64,000 nucleotides of DNA from Dirofilaria immitis (lineage: Eukaryota; Nematoda; Chromadorea; Rhabditida; Onchocercidae), in NCBI GenBank assembly GCA_024305405.1, contig JAKNDB010000079.1:1546001-1610000 (forward strand). Direction: 5' to 3'. The translations under genes and the position numbers were made by a program. Position 1 is the stretch's first letter. Each line of letters starts with the position of its first letter. Below are positions 13,859 through 28,000 of this stretch, piece by piece. The notes beneath the pieces are model-generated. The model did not search any database and had not been told where the DNA came from. It was given only the letters and a program-made list of their open reading frames with translations.

Positions 13859-16800
13859 ATGGGATACAGTACCGAAATTGAAATTCTAGAAGGAACTCAG
13901 GAGGTTAGTTGTTCATTACTGCAGACATTTTTATAAGTAAGAATCCTTTTGGTGTTTTCCATGAAATTCAATATACCATGTTATTGATATACAAAAATAT
14001 CGAAAAAATTGAAGTATTGATTTATTCTGCAAAAATTTTGCTATTATTAAACAAATATTTTTTTCAAAAATTTTTTAAGCTTTTGTTTTAGTTTGAAAAA
14101 CATCTATTTCCTTTTTTTTGATTCCTGAAGTCATTTTAAAATCAAGTAAGATATGAATTAGAATCATCAGGAAGAATCAAATCACTGCATGATGTAATGA
14201 TGATAATTCAATTTCTATAATTTTGATAAAAAAAAAAAAGAAAAATTATATTTTAGAGTGCTATATTTGGCTTTCCTATGAATTATTTAGTAATTTGATG
14301 ATATGAATAAAATGCCACTTTTTCCCTTTTTGAAAATTCTTTATTAAAATTTACGACATGATAGTGGCTAAATGGCATCATTACTTATCATTTAGGTAAA
14401 TATGAGTAAAATGTTATTTATTTGAGAGACTTGAACTTTAATTCAATAATCCTACAACGTCAGTTCTGCTTACCAAAAATGGCCCATTTGGAGACATATT
14501 CAATGTCTGTGCTTCATTCATGAAAGCCAGACGTCATAGCAATTGAAAGTTTGAGAATACATTGAAAATGCTTCGTCTCACGAATACTCTAATCATTAAC
14601 TTTACCATATATAACTGCTTCATTACGTACTCCAACTATCCTGAGAGAAATTACAGATAGGATCAACTAATAGTTCGATTATTCTTTCGCTTCTGTACCG
14701 AAGTCGGACGATGGATTTGCATATCAGAATCATGTCAGTCACAGAATTTTCATTTTCTCATATTGAAATATTCCTAATCAAAATTTAATTCAATAATTTT
14801 TTTCAAATTTTAAAATTTTTTTATTCGTGTGAAAATGAATTTTTGAAACAGCGACAAGATTAGCGATATCGTGAATTGAATTTGAACATAGCATAGTATA
14901 TAACGAAAAAGAAACAAAATTCAAAAAATTAAAAGCAAAATGCTCTTCTCTATATTTTTAAAAAGGCTTTTTCCTTAGTTATTCTTTTTGCTCAATTATT
15001 TAATTTACATAGTAAATTAACCATTGCAGGCTCATGCTTTATTCAATTTTATGATAGAACTAAAAATAATTGCCAGAAAATTATCTCATTACAGTGTAGT
15101 GTCTTATTAGGTTTTAATTTTAATAATGCAATCAATAATGAATAATTTTTGGTAATTGAAACGGTTATCCATCTTTTGCAGTATTTAAAATAATAATAAT
15201 AATAATAATAATAATAATTCTATAGCTTAATGCGATATTGTTATTATATCTTTTCGTTCAAAAAATTTTTGGTATTAAAATAAGAGAACACAAGAATTGT
15301 AAAAGTATTAAAAGAAACATGTGAAAACGTATATATTGCGAAGTGAATGCTTAGATATCTGCATAAATACGTTAAACGTATACATCTGTACATAATAGAA
15401 AGCCTGATATTATCACATGAAATTTTTTATAGAAGCACTGAATAAAGATTGTAGTAATAAAGATTCAAACTCCCTGATTAGTTTTAGAACAATACTTCAG
15501 CATTCATCTTCATTACTGGTTTATAATTTTCAATATATAAAGTTTTTCATCATTTCTTGTACTTAAGCTTCAATTCCGAAATATATCATTACTATGTGAT
15601 TTAACTAAGAATTCATTTGGAATGAATCAGGAGAATATGTTGATCAAGCGCGCGTTTCATATCAATATCAAGTGAATTTCCTTCAACTCGTATTTCAGGT
15701 AGTGTGAGGAGTGAATCTTCTAAGAGGCACATCTTTAAATTATACTATCAAATGAAGGGTTGTTTTGCTTGTCGAACGGATTTTTGCAGTTGAAAATTTT
15801 CAGCATCTTCTTTCTGCCATATGCTTCGCTTATAAAATAAATAACATACCATAGCTACTCTTTAATCAATACATAGACATGGTGTTGTTGAAGTGAAGCA
15901 CTTTCTGTCTACTCCTCAAGTACTACTAATATCCGGCTTCAACTTCTTATTACTATTCAAGCACCTATCACTTGGTGACTGCAGGAAGCCTCTGTTTCAG
16001 TTCATCCAATCGTTCTAACATCTCTTTGTGAAATATTTCGCGAAATTTTTCTCTTCTCGGCTACACTTCATATACGAAAGAAATTCTTTTTGGAAAAATT
16101 GGAAAATTTAAAAGAATTGCAAAATCTTTGGAATCATAAAACTTCGGCATTTTCAACTGCTCTTCATTTCTATTGCAGTAATAAAACATTCCCTATTGTT
16201 GAAATTTTGAATATTCAATTCTGATTGTCTGATTAACCTGAAATCGACCATAAATTCTGGAAAAAATTTTCACTTATGAGTTTGATGTGATGCTTTTGGA
16301 GAAAAAGATCAGGCAAATCCTGGCATAATAAATGAATCATGACAGAGGTAATCATAAACAACGATGCTGATCTTCTAGAAGAAGCTGATAAGGTTCACTT
16401 TTTTATATCTTAAGGCTATTTTAACCCTTTAATTACGCAAATTGAAAAATAATCTTTGTGAACTGAATCGGGAAAATAATTTTACAAATATGAGGTAAGA
16501 CTTGACCTAGCAAAGATGGAAATCATAAATCCGAAAAAAATCTCTAACTAATGGGTGATATTGGTGACATCCAAAAAGTTACGCTTTTTCCTTCCTTTGT
16601 GTTGAAATTCTGAAATCGAGATTCGTAATTCAGAAAACACTAATTGTCCGGAAATTGGATTCTCTTAGATCAAAGATTTTCGGAAATTTATCAATTTTTA
16701 TTTCTTACTTTTGGATATGTAAAATACAATTTCTCTTTATACAATAGACTGTTGCAAGTTCATATAAATAAATTTGGACCTTGAAAATTTTTGATCAAAC

Positions 16801-19039
16801 AAACTGTTTATTCGAACGAATGAATAAGATGAATTTCGGAAAAGAAATATAAATATTGATGTTATTTTGGTCGTTCTACTGTCTACGGTTCTCCTTCACA
16901 ATATTCTCTATTAATGGAAGAAAAAAGAGCTGCCCATAAACAATAACAATTTGTTGTGACCTTTTCGGACGGAAACAAAAAAGAAGAAGGGTTGTAAGAG
17001 CGAAAAATGAAATGACCTACAATTGAAATTAGAAGAGAGAATTATTTTCATTTAATATCTACTGTTTGCATCATAATATTTATCAATAATATTTCATCAA
17101 CAATACTTGTTACATCGTAATATTTCATCATAATATTTATCATACTAAATGATGACTACTCAAATATCTTTTATCTGATCGGCAAATAGCATAAGATGAC
17201 ATATGTGAATCAAATAAGATATCATATTTGCGCTATAATATGTTTCGTTTGTAATAAACTTTCACGGGAATATGAGTATCAAAATCATCCTTCTATACTT
17301 TTAACAGATTTTATAAAATTGAACGAATAAAAAGAATTTAATAGGTTAAATATAGATTATATCAATATAGATCGATTATGGATAGGAATTTAGATTTCAA
17401 GCATTATAATTGGTCTATCCAGAAGTTATTCCTACAATGCATAAATATTATCAATTCTTATTTTTTATAAACGTTTAAATCCCAAGTATTTTTTAATTTA
17501 TTCTGAACTTTTTTATATCTAATCTTTTATTAATTTTTCAAGATATGAATCAGTTAGATCAATTCCCTGTAATCAACTTACAAATTGGAGATAATCAACG
17601 TAGGAATTTTTATTAAATTCTTCATTTAAACATTAGCAAACATTTTCGCTAATCTCAAGTGCATGAATTAGCTTTTAAATATACTAATGAATTTAAAAGC
17701 TATTAGCAATTTAACCGATTAGGACATTCAGTAAACTAATTTAACGGTTAGTATTGAAAGGTTTTTTGAAATGGCTCATTTATATTAAACCAGTTTAATC
17801 AGAAATATATGATGAAATATTAATGAGAGTATATTTCATTCAAAAGAAGGGTTACTGAATGTTGCTCTGCTCATACAAATTAATTTAAAACTTGTTTTAA
17901 ATGATTTATTCATTTATAAGTTTATTTATTTTATCAAACAAATCTTTAAAAGTTATGTTTATAGATTTGAAATTCATAATTTTCTGCTAATAACTGATAA
18001 ATAATAATCGATTTATTCGATAGTGTTAATTGCTAATTTATCTTATTTTTTTTGAAGGCTTAGTTATATATGATAGAAGTGCAATTAATAATATATACAC
18101 AGCTCTACTGAAATTGAAAAATATAATTAACATGTTTAACTACCTTCTTATCCTTATTTTTAATTTCCTATTTCTTATTCTTAGTTTAAAAAAAAAAAAA
18201 GTGGAAAAAGTCTCTCTTAGAAATGTTTTCACCACTATTCTCCATTTTTGCTCTTTAATATTCCAAATAATGTGGAAATATAAAAATTGATTTTTAAAAT
18301 TTTAAATTTCTACATCTTCCCTACCGTGGAAAATTACCACTTATTAATTTCTTCAAGAAATTCTGATATTTCTTTCTCCAATATATGCATTAAAAAATAA
18401 CAAGAATTGGATGCATTTATTTCATATAATTTAGAATGAATTTTGTTTGAATTCCAGTAGACAGCATCGCAATTTAATAAATTACTAATTCTGAATTCTG
18501 TATAGATGAAACTTTTCAAATTTACTTTTATTGCTCTTATCAATTCGCTGGAATTGAAATATGATTATCATAATGTTAATTAAAAGGTGATATACTAAAT
18601 TTAGTTTTTTCATCATTTCTAATTATATTTAATACATAATTAGATATGAGTATAGACAATAATCATATTTGATTTTTCAATTGCAAAGAGAAAAGTATGT
18701 AACGCCGTATTACAAATTGATGCAAAAAAAAGCTGAAAAGAATTCATTGTGTTCTTTCAAATTTTTCCGAAAACATTTTTGTTTAGTGTCATCTTTGAGA
18801 GATCTTGCAAGATGGAATGTTTTGTCATTTATTTTGCTTTTACGATTCTTCCTATCTATAGAATATCGCAGATGATTATTCAAAACTTATAAAACTTCAC
18901 TTTCTTGGCATTTCTCTTATTTTTTACTTCTAACTATGATCGAGAAATTCGCGAATCTAAGTAAATCATTTCTCGGATTATCGGACTTAAAATTAGTCAG
19001 AAAAAGAGTGAAATTATATATATATATATAAAAACTAAG

Positions 19040-19071
<32 letters not shown>

Positions 19072-22000
19072 CTATCAGCTTTCTGTATAAAAAAATCTTT
19101 TCTCAATTTAAAATTGGGGAACGAAACATTTTGCTCTCGAATTTCGGATTACGATCTAGATAGCTCATTTGGAGTGTGAGAAGGCAAAAGCATGAGCATG
19201 AGGTATTTTTCAAATATTTCAAATGGATCTGCAAAATATTGATTATTATTAATGGCTAGCTAAGGCTGTATAGATGACCTGAATTATTTTAGCAGTAACT
19301 TGAACGACTTGGAGAATCCGATCGTCTTAATAAATTTCTAGTGTTGCTTAATGAAACAAAAAAATATGACTTTCATTTTTTTTCTTTTAAATAGTTTTTT
19401 CTCTTAAACAAACTATTTTCAATATTGTTTTTTCTTTTTTGGTGGTACATATTGACTTGTCTTCTGCCTTCTTTGCAAAGATATATTTTTAAACTTTGGT
19501 TTATAGTTTATTTGGAATTTTTATTTATGATAAAGAGGTTTTTAGACTCTTTGTTTTGTTTGTTTTAGCATATTTTGTTTATGTATTTATTTTTCATTGT
19601 TGATATTTTTCTTTTATTTATGAAAAGTAAAGTTTTAGTTTTGGTTTTATTGATTTTTTTTCAGTGCTATTTTTATTTATAATTGTGAGGTTTGTTTGTT
19701 TTTTTTTTGTTTTGTTACTAATATAATTTATAGTTTTTATTTATGATTTTTATGTAATTGAAGTATCTCGTTTGCTTTATTTATTTATTTTTCTCTTTTG
19801 TTTTGATCAGATTTAATTAAATATTATATTAATTTTAATTTTTCGAGATGCATTCATCGACTGCTTCACTTTTATTTATTTGAATATGTAATCAACAGAT
19901 TGATATGATATAGGAATGGGCTATCAAAAGAGAAATATTCTCTGTTCATTCCGGTTTTTCTAAAGATTATTTCTCGAATAATATGAGAAAACCATCGTAA
20001 GAGATAATGATTCTGCATATGCTCGAATTATCACTTCTTATCTTTCAGAAATAAAAATAAAATGAAAGCATTTCTGTTGATGGATACGAAGGTTATGTTT
20101 GATTTGGATATGAGAAATTTGCGTAATTCTTCATTTCTTTCAGATTCTAAGTCTGAAGTCTGAACTGAGCATTCTGCATCGTATTAACTGACAAATAAGA
20201 TAGTTCAAATAATTATGTTAATGAATATTTTGATAGTAATTCTTCTCGATATTATATTTAGCATTTCGTGATCATAGAAAAATGATATGATTGTGGCAGC
20301 GAATCAGTCTCTTGTTTTTATCATTTCCTAATCCTTAGCTTTGTATAAAATCTAAAATTTTTTTTTTGAAATGATAACAAAGAGAGGAACTTTTCGGAAT
20401 ATAAAATGACTTGAAAAAGAAAAAAAAAACGATTCTTAGAACTCATAATGCGTCTACTGAATTTAGAATAATGGAAAAAGCTGCAAACAATACTTATTTC
20501 TTATAATTTGTTTTCATCCATTAAAATTTAAAAGATTTTTTATTTGCTACAACTTTTTTTTTCGATCAGCTGCCTCAGTAGCCTCATTTTTTTTCTCCCA
20601 AAAATATTTTTCGGCAGTATACTAAGCTATTATCTGATATTACATTGAATGTGCTATTGATATGTAACATTATGAATGACTGTCTGGTGATATTGATATT
20701 TAGTTGTATCGAACATTTGATAAAAGGTAAAATATATTTTCATTCAATCATAAAGAAGATGTTCCTTAAAAAAAAAAAGTAATGTTGATTGATTTCTCAT
20801 CTTTTTCCTATTTCATTTTTTTTTCTCATTGCTATCCTTTTTTTTCGATGAATAAAATTCGAAAATTTCTTCTAATAATTTCCTATCATTCTATTAAAAA
20901 AAAATTCAATAATTTTTTTCTCATTGTGTTTAATTCTATTTTCCTTAACTGTATATCATCATAATTATCATCATTATCCAGATATTATCAATAAGGACAA
21001 AAATTTGGTTTATTGAGAAACAATCCATTTAACTTTTCGTTGCTTTACTCTTTCTCCCATTTTACCAGTTGTTGTTCACATATTCATTAGACAAATTACT
21101 TTTTTCCCTAACTTTTATTCTCTTCTCTTTTTCTTAAATAAACAGCATTAAATATACTTATTAAACTATCTAATCTATTAAGTAATTCCTACAATGGATT
21201 CTAGCAAAAATCATCATATTTGATTTTTGTCCTCTTTCTTGAAAGATCTTCTAAATGCGGAAGATATGTCGTATATTATTCTGTCATTGAAAGAAATGCT
21301 CTCGAACTGTAATGTTATCAAGATGATGTCTGTGAAAATATTTTACAATATAGAATAGATGATATTGAAAATTATAGCGTAATATTCATTTGTTCAATTT
21401 ATTTTCAATTTTTAAATTATTAATTCGCACAAAATAAAAAGCTATATTTAATAATGAATGAATAAATAACTGAAATTCTTTCTTCCCTTTATTAAATGCT
21501 CTGAAAAAAATACGAAGAAGAGATTAACTTCCATATCCTTTAAAAAAAAAAATTTTACATTGCCTAATGTATTTTTGAAAATTAGCCTCTAAATAATTTT
21601 TACATTGTCTAAATCCGGAAGTCAATAGTCAATTTAATAATAAACTTTTTTCTTTTAATTTGATCATAAAACTTTATTAATTAACTGTTTTCTAAAATTT
21701 TAATAATTATTACAAAATTTTTGAAACTTTAAATTAGCTTTAGGCAAGACTTTTCACTCACAAATGATCTCCAAGTCATTCATAGTTGTACGCTAGTCTC
21801 AAACCTTAGCTAATAAATTTTCATTTCATTTAAAAGTTCTCTGTTTAAGAATTGTACAATTTATACTAGAAAGAAAAGGAAATAATTAATTTCTGCTGAA
21901 AGAAACAATAACTGTTTATTTCGAATAGTGATTAATTAGAAACAAATGATTATTTGAAACGAATGAATAGCGATAATTCTATTGCGACATGTTTTATTAT

Positions 22001-25000
22001 TACTTCAATTTTAATCTTCATCGATTGCTATTTTGAAACTTTCCTTTTACTTTGCTCATTTGAAGGAATGTATAATGCTGATATAATGGTTGATAATAAT
22101 TACGCTAGCAGTAATCAAATTTTAATCCTCTATATTTCTTATTTACAAAGGAAGAAAATTCACAGCTATTATAAAATTTCTCATTTGGTATTGAATATTT
22201 TAGTATTATACTTCTTCAATTATAAAAAGTTATCTGATAATGTTAATTCATTGTTTTTCATTTATTTACTCTGCACAAAATGACGATAATTTCATCAATA
22301 TCAGAGAAATATCACAAATAGCGAAATAAATACATATCACAAAAGATGATAATTTTACATTTATAAACGTTGTCATATACTTTATACTTCAATCTTTCTC
22401 CTTTAATTCATCTCAATTATTTTGTTTAATGTCAGCATGTAATGTTTTGATTATCAAAGAAAGTTACAAAATTAATTTGCTGAATAAATAAATGATCATT
22501 TTTTCTAAAGTATAGAGAAATAGTAATTGATATAATGAAATACGTATATTTTTAAACTGAAATTCACATATGATCATAAGAAAATTATAGATTCTAAGTG
22601 TAATTTTCGAATCAAATTCGAACTGATAAAATTCGATTACAAATATCAAATATTTTTATCAACTAATATTTAATTTGCTTTTAAAAATGAATCCTCAAAT
22701 TTTTAATATTTTATAGGAGTTGATAGCTTCGGGACCGTCCGAACGTAACTGGCGTGGCATTATTATTGCTTTATTGGTCATCACGTCCATGTGTTCACTT
22801 ATTGTTTTCGCCACTCTTCTTATTACTCCATGTAAGATATTACTCAATCATTCTAACTTTATCGCAGACACTGATAGCATTCAAATTATTTAATCAATGA
22901 AGAAAAAATTCTATGAATTAAGAAGCGACCAAAATATTTTTCATATTTTTCTGTATCGATTCAGTAACCTTCTTAATGGTAATAATTGCCTTGTGTCATC
23001 ACTTTAACCTTTAGGAGATTCTTTCTTTAGGTGATTTTATTTTCTCAAAATGAGCATAACAAATGCTAAATAATTCACAAACTTCTCTCATATACAAATT
23101 TGCGATCCAATAAATACCTGGGACTTAAATCTGAGGAATGTGGTAGTTAATGATAATAGAATTTGTAAGAAATTGAATGCGATATTTATGCAAATGTATG
23201 TATCAAAATTATAGTTCGCTTAGATCATCTAAGAATACCTGACAGGCGGAATCACCTTACTTTATAACACGTCCTTCCGCGCGCAGTCACATCAATACAT
23301 TTTGGAGAACACGTAAAAAGTGTGTTACAAAAGGATTCGCTAAGAAATCAAACTTTCATAATAGGTATTCTAGAATGGAAATTAAACTTCCATAACAAAT
23401 ATTTCGAAGCAGAAATTAAATTTCCATAACAAATATTAGATATAGAAATTAAACATATACGCAATGAGCCGACAATTTTAGCTTACATTTTACATTAACA
23501 TAACGCATACCCAGCAATATTTCCAAAACAAAGGAATTACTAATTCTTTGATTATCTTTGCTATTTCAGCAATAGATGATAGTATTTTTATTGTGATTGA
23601 TTCTCACATAGTTGCTTGAAGCTTACATAGTTGCTTGAAGCTCACATAGTTGCTTGAAGCTTACATAGTTGCTTGAAGCTTCTTCATTATGTTGAAGCAT
23701 ATTTTCTGTGAAAAAGGATTTTGTAGATTATTTTGTTATTTATTTGTGATCTTTTTTAAATATTACTTTTTTATTCACAGTTTAGATTAAAGTAAATTCA
23801 AATTGTTCGAAATTATAGTCAGTTTTGGTGAAACGACTAAAGAAGCACCGTTAACGTTGACAGATATTTTGCACAATACGTTGTTGAGTCCAATAGAAGC
23901 AATCAAATGGATGGATAATGATCAAATTATGCTTCGTGCATCAGATTCCATTAGAATCGTCAATATTTCTTCAATCCCGATCACTTCTAACTCCTTTGCA
24001 ACGGATGATATCGTTGTTAGTAAAATAATATTTAAGAAATGCCTTTATTATTTAGATGGATATACTCTGAAAAGTGAGCATAAATTTTTAAAAATTTTAT
24101 TGGAAATCAAATTTGCAATTATAGCTTATCAATGAAATAATCTGATCTGACAATCTGCCAATTTGTGGAATTTACTGTTCAATGGAGTGGTTTGAGTTTA
24201 TCAAATTTGATGAAATTACTACATTGATTTACAGGGTAGACAAAGACATACTAATCAAATCATTTTCTCTCATGATTCTTCTTATATTGTTTTCTCATAT
24301 GAAGATAAGGTAAATTTTGTTTTTTCCGATTTTTTTTTTTGATTTTAATTTTAAGCAATAAAAAAAAAAAAAAAATTTTGAAGAAATAGTACTTTTTTAA
24401 GCAATAAAAAAGCAATAAAAAAATAAAAAAGCAATAAAAAAAAAAACTTAAATTTTGAAGAAATAGTACTTTTTAAATGTCAAATTTCAACATTATTAAA
24501 CGATAGCAAAAATAATAGAAAATATATAAATCTTTTTTTTCTTTTTAAATTTTAAATTATCCTAAATTATAGTTTCAGAATAGTAATGGTGAAAGGTACT
24601 TAATTTATTCTGTGCAGTCACAGTAAGTCTTTTTGGGATTTTTTTTATTATTCAACTAAATATTTCAATTTCTATTTTGTCTTTTAATCGCTTATTCGCT
24701 CTACCACTTCCAGCAGCCCTTAAAGCGTTCTGGTATTTTGCTAATTATAGAACATTCGCTCCAGTTGGACCGCAAGAGACAGGTGATGAATTATTACAGC
24801 TTTTCGTCTGGAATCCAACATCAAATGATTTCGTAAGTTTCATAAATGGTTTTGATACATTTAAACTCAAAATATGATAGATCAAAGAATAACTTAGTAG
24901 TATATATTCTACGGAATAATAAAGGCATTTTCTTAAATATTATTATTTTACTAACCACGAAAAAATCTTGATCCATCCACTAAAATAATAATATTTAAGA

Positions 25001-28000
25001 AATGCCTTTATTATATTGTTCGTTAGATGTTTATTTCTTCAATTCGTAGTCTTAAAATTTGTTGAATAGGATAGAATTCTACGCTATTAAATGTTTGTGA
25101 AAAGAATCTTTAAAATCTTGATTTATCCGTCTTCAGGAATTTTCTCCTCATTTTTGTGATATTTTTTATGACTTGCGACTTTCCATCTTGACTGCTTTAG
25201 GATAAAGTATATGAGAAAAGAGAGAATGTATGAAAAGGAATAATCCTATAAAAATTCAACAATTCTTAACGAATAGTTGCGAAAATAAAATTATCGATTG
25301 TATTGTTTATTTCATTTTTAAAATGGATTTTCTACAAATGATGATTTTGCAGGCATTCGTGTTCCAAAATAATATTTATTATAACGAGGGACCAGATAAT
25401 AGTCATGTACATCGGATCACTCAAGATAACAATACATTGATATACAATGGTATTATGGATTGGATTTATGAAGAAGAGATTTTTAGCAGCAATGTTGTAA
25501 GTAAATGAAACTTGATAGGAAATTGATCAATAATATTACTTTTTAAATAATCAATTATTTTATTAATTAAGGGTTTATGGTGGTCAAAATCGGGGAAATA
25601 TTTGGCTTTCATCAGAATTGATGATCGTAAAGTCCCTTTAATGCAGTATCCATTATTCGGACAGCAGCAATATCCAGAAATAAATAAAATACCTTATCCA
25701 AAAACAGGTGTTAAAAATTTGCCAGAAATTACTATCAACATTTGGAATAAAGAAAGTAAAATATCCCGAGAAATGGAAATTGTTCTCCGACGCAAAAGGT
25801 TGTTCTGATAATGATAAATGTTAGACATAAAAGACATATCTGATTTCTATGTTTTGTTGTTAATATCAAAAATATTCTAGTCTATATAGAATGAGTATAT
25901 TTACTTTTAGCAAAATTAATAATGCAATTTAAATGTAGCAAAAATGAAAGGAAAGAAGAAAGATGAGTTATCAGATCGAGAATGATTTCAGTTTATCAAC
26001 TTACCTATTCTCGATATCCTGGATATCGCTATATAATGAAGATATACTAATCGCTGTATTTGCGAACAGATATCAAAATACCACATCAATTACAATGTGT
26101 ACCTTCGATTCCGGGAAGTGTGTTTTGGTAGGTTAATTTTATTGAATTAACAAGTTGAATATAACATTATGTGGTATTCATTTCATTTATATATTCTCAT
26201 CATTGGAAGAATCAATAATTTTTTTGAACTACGGTCACACGGATATATCTAATCAAGTATTTAAGTTGATATTGAAATTATGATTCGTTATCTTTTTCAC
26301 ATAAAATCATCAAATTTTGTTCTTCCACTTTCAGAAATTATATCTGTGAAAAAAAAAGAAAGAAACATTTTCTGATTCATGCTTCTGATTTATGCCACAA
26401 GATTCACAGTTTTATTTTTGAAAAAAAAATCATACTTCATAGATTTATAGAATTTCAATCAACACTATACTATTGCTGGACATAAATTGTGGGCTGAACC
26501 GGAGAATTTTCGTATTCAACATTTTTCTAATGATTCATACTTTGTCAGCTTACCTGGGCATACTTCATCCGATGAAATATTCACGCAAGTTGCTCGAGTA
26601 TCCATAACCGTAAGTTTTACATTTTAAAGCAGTTAATTTAATCTTTAAGTTTTAAAAGATTCGATGAAGTGAAATTGAATTATTAGAATTTTTGTTGCAG
26701 AAAAATTACACAAATGGAAGAGTAACATTTCTTACATGGGGTAATTATGATGTAACATCAATCGTTGGGTACAACCAGAAGGCGAAATTGGTGTGAGCGT
26801 ATTTTTGATATCTTTCTGGATAGAATATTCATGAATGACTCTGTCTTAATTAAGCAAAAATAAGGATGAAATAATCTGTGCTCAAACAATTCCTTATCGC
26901 GAGAATTTAAAAGTAATTCTATCAATTGATATATTGATATGCTTTGGAATGGTTATCATTTCTAGATACTTCATGGCTGCCTCACCAATACCATCGCAAA
27001 GGCATATGTATGCAGTTTCATATCATGTGGTAAATTAATTTTGTTGAAATCAAATTTTTATCAACTATCATTCCTTTAGCAGATCACTAGAAGTGTATCA
27101 AAAATTTACTTCGAAATGTCGAATGAAAAATTTGATTAATGGATCAAAAAGACCAAAGAAATATACAAATTTTCCAACCAGAAAATTTAATTTCAGACAA
27201 AGAATGATAATCCACCAAAATGTGTGACATGTGGAATTGCGCCAGATTGCACATTCCAGGATGTAGTATTTTCAAGAGATATAGATAAATATATCCTGAG
27301 TTGTCGCGGTCCAGGCATACCTCGAGCATACTTGTCATCCATTTCTTCCAACAATTCATTAAGTAATTTTTTCAAAAAAAAAAGAAACAATCATTATATT
27401 CTTAATCCTTAGTTTTTAAATAATTGAATGGAATATTCTAAGGCAAAACTTCATGATAATTTTATTTTGAGACGATAGATGATTTCCTTCTATGTTTTAT
27501 GACGCATATCCTTTCCATCTTAATAATAGTTCGAAAAAATTATTGACAGAAACTTGATTGAAATTTATGCCATTAAATTAGAAAGAAATGAGAGAAATGT
27601 TGATATCATATATAATATTATCTTTTTTATAGTCGAAGAATTGACGGATTGGAAGAAACTGGAAGGAAAATATAAAGAAAAAGCTCTTGCTACAGCACGC
27701 TATGAAAATTTCACTTTGCGTAATGGATATGGCAAGTCTTTTTTAGTTTTAATTTGAAATTGTTTGGTACCATCAGACAAGTTTAGAAAATTCTTTGCTT
27801 CATATTGAGTGATTTATTTTGACGATAATGAAACTTCTGTCATTCTAATCGGACATCAAATAATGATATAGCTACCTGAATGAAATGAAGATAGTTGGAT
27901 ACCTAAATAATAAATAATAATTTAATAATAGTAAATGAAATGGATAAATGAAGTTAATGTTACAGTGGCAATTGTTAAGATGCTATTACCGCCAGGTTTC

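Larger units (their letters stand above)
13904..22716 (+). other. 8.8-kb first intron of the peptidase gene
   Basis: It starts GTTAGT at 13904 and ends TATAG at 22716, by far the longest intron in the window. It holds an AAT microsatellite, TA repeats, a T-rich block (about 19371-19830) and one candidate alternative first exon (16339-16392). No independent gene was recognised inside; open frames here are AT-rich and unlike any family I know. Confidence 0.75.

Noticed and set aside
21954..22283. 109-codon plus-strand open frame in the first intron of the peptidase
   Set aside because: AT-rich codons only, no domain resemblance and no splice context.
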